From positions 1-44,922 of the forward strand of contig CANRFI010000005.1 in NCBI GenBank assembly GCA_947629855.1: a stretch of DNA of 44,922 nt, in the 5' to 3' direction. The notes below the pieces were generated by a model. The model saw nothing but the letters and a program-made list of their open reading frames with translations. It made no database searches and was not told the DNA's origin. How positions within the stretch are numbered: position 1 is the first letter of the stretch; the number at the start of each line of letters is the position of its first letter. This DNA is from an uncultured Clostridia bacterium (GTDB lineage: Bacteria > Bacillota_A > Clostridia > TANB77 > CAG-508). The position numbers and the translations under genes are program-made. Of this stretch, positions 44,040 to 44,922 are shown in pieces.

Positions 44040-44792
44040 ATGAAACAAAAAATTACAGCTATAATTATAAGCATCTTACTTGCGTTTTTGATAGTATGGG
44101 GATTGTTTTATTTGGTTCCTTTTGAAATAAAAACACAAACATTAGTAACTTCAGCTAAAGTAGTAAATAATGTGATGCTAGAACAAAAAACAAATGAAAC
44201 TAAAGAAAATGGAAATGTAATGGTTGTACCATTAGAAAATAAAGAAATAAATAATACTGAAAATATAATATTAGAACCTGACTTATATTACATCAAAGTA
44301 AATTATGAAGCACAAGTTGTTACTGTTTATGCAAAAGATGAACAAGAAAATTATACAAAACCTGTAAAGGCAATGATTTGTTCTACAGGAGCAGCAACAC
44401 CAAAATCAGGAGTTTATTCAATTCCAAAAAGATGGAGATGGGGAGCACTTCAAGGAAATGTATATGGTCAATATGTTACAAAAATAACAGGAAATATTTT
44501 ATTTCATTCTGTACCATATCTTAAAATGGGTGATCCATCAAGCTTAGAATATTGGGAATATGACAAACTAGGAACTGATGCCTCTTTGGGCTGTGTAAGA
44601 TTAACAGTTGAAGATGCAAAGTGGATTTATGAAAATTGTTTAAATGGAAGTAAAGTAGAATTCTATGCAAGTCCAGATTCAGGACCTTTAGATAAACCAG
44701 TACCAAAGAAAATATCAAATTACCCAAACAACTTAAAAAACTGGGATCCAACGGATTCAGATGAAAATAACCCTTGGCTAAAATACTTTTAA
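44040..44792 (+). CDS. L,D-transpeptidase (YkuD family)
   Basis: 250 aa: an N-terminal membrane anchor (about residues 6-28), an asparagine/glutamate-rich linker, then the YkuD domain from about 83 with LFHSVPY (catalytic His) and the SLGCVRLT motif (Cys185). Such enzymes make 3-3 cross-links or attach proteins to peptidoglycan. Good Shine-Dalgarno (AAAGGAGAAAAG). The last 130 bases of the window hold only AT-rich DNA and a possible start of another unit. Confidence 0.93.
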   Translation: MKQKITAIIISILLAFLIVWGLFYLVPFEIKTQTLVTSAKVVNNVMLEQKTNETKENGNVMVVPLENKEINNTENIILEPDLYYIKVNYEAQVVTVYAKDEQENYTKPVKAMICSTGAATPKSGVYSIPKRWRWGALQGNVYGQYVTKITGNILFHSVPYLKMGDPSSLEYWEYDKLGTDASLGCVRLTVEDAKWIYENCLNGSKVEFYASPDSGPLDKPVPKKISNYPNNLKNWDPTDSDENNPWLKYF

Positions 44793-44922
44793 AAAATTTT
44801 TTATAATATATTTACACACAAAAAAAATATGTATATAATTATATTAAATTATATAATAGGTAATTGCGAAACTAAATTTTGAAATAAGGATGACATAAAA
44901 AAAGATAATACAAAATTAAAAA

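Overview
The window is about 45 kb of very AT-rich chromosome from a low-GC Gram-positive bacterium, most likely an uncultured gut-type member of the Clostridia. The evidence is strong purine-rich Shine-Dalgarno sites, a glmS ribozyme, a DUF2508-bofA pair, a BofC-like domain protein, an agr-type quorum-sensing locus, a clostridial-style PurL of about 1240 residues, and A/T-ending codons almost everywhere. No prophage, IS element, CRISPR array or rRNA is visible.

Layout. 1-1000: rpsI and rplM (minus) behind a hairpin leader and a near-consensus promoter. 1.1-5.6 kb: an SH3b/NlpC-P60 cell-wall hydrolase, comEC and a BofC-like protein. 5.6-8.7 kb: pgsA and a ClpC-type unfoldase with an McsA-like zinc-finger N-terminus. 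8.8-11.1 kb: an RsiV-like protein and an HtrA protease. 11.2-17.2 kb: a prepilin-like protein, rnhB, pdp, a 47-aa membrane peptide, the diadenylate cyclase cdaA, truA, a DUF2651-like protein and an ArsP_2-like permease. 17.2-19.6 kb: a solitary VirD4/TraG-like ATPase. 19.7-23.9 kb: DUF2508, bofA, glmS with its ribozyme, mtnN, a small charged protein and tRNA-Met. 23.9-26.5 kb: accessory-looking DNA with a 38-aa ORF, a three-way-junction small RNA candidate, a DUF3800 gene, and a prepilin-like protein with a GC-rich C-terminus resembling the variable region of a diversity-generating retroelement (DGR). 26.7-29.7 kb: agrB, agrD, a frame-disrupted agrC and agrA. 29.9-42.1 kb: purine synthesis genes purM, purL, purB, purD, purN, purF, purC and purE plus a PfkB-type kinase (purH and purK not seen). 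42.2-44.8 kb: an HD-domain dGTPase-like protein and an L,D-transpeptidase.

The main discovery is translational. Eight otherwise intact conserved genes (comEC, htrA, truA, an ArsP_2-like permease, bofA, purL, purB, purN) are interrupted by 13 single-base frame changes, and all 13 have the same form. The reading frame arrives at an in-frame CGG triplet followed by A or T; skipping the C gives a glycine codon (GGA or GGT) and continues the family sequence. In the well-known families that glycine is a conserved residue. I checked the frame of every CGG I could find in the annotated genes on both strands. CGG never occurs in-frame as an arginine codon. It occurs in-frame only at these 13 sites, while out-of-frame CGG (as in AAC-GGA or CAC-GGT) is common, and CGT, CGC and CGA are used for arginine. 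The simplest reading is that CGG is unassigned here and serves as a general +1 frameshift signal, or that CGGA/CGGT is read as a four-base glycine codon. A systematic assembly error must be excluded first, but no homopolymer or shared flanking motif explains the pattern.

A second frame break, in agrC, is of a different kind (a missing T or a -1 shift at a TAG) and should be treated separately.
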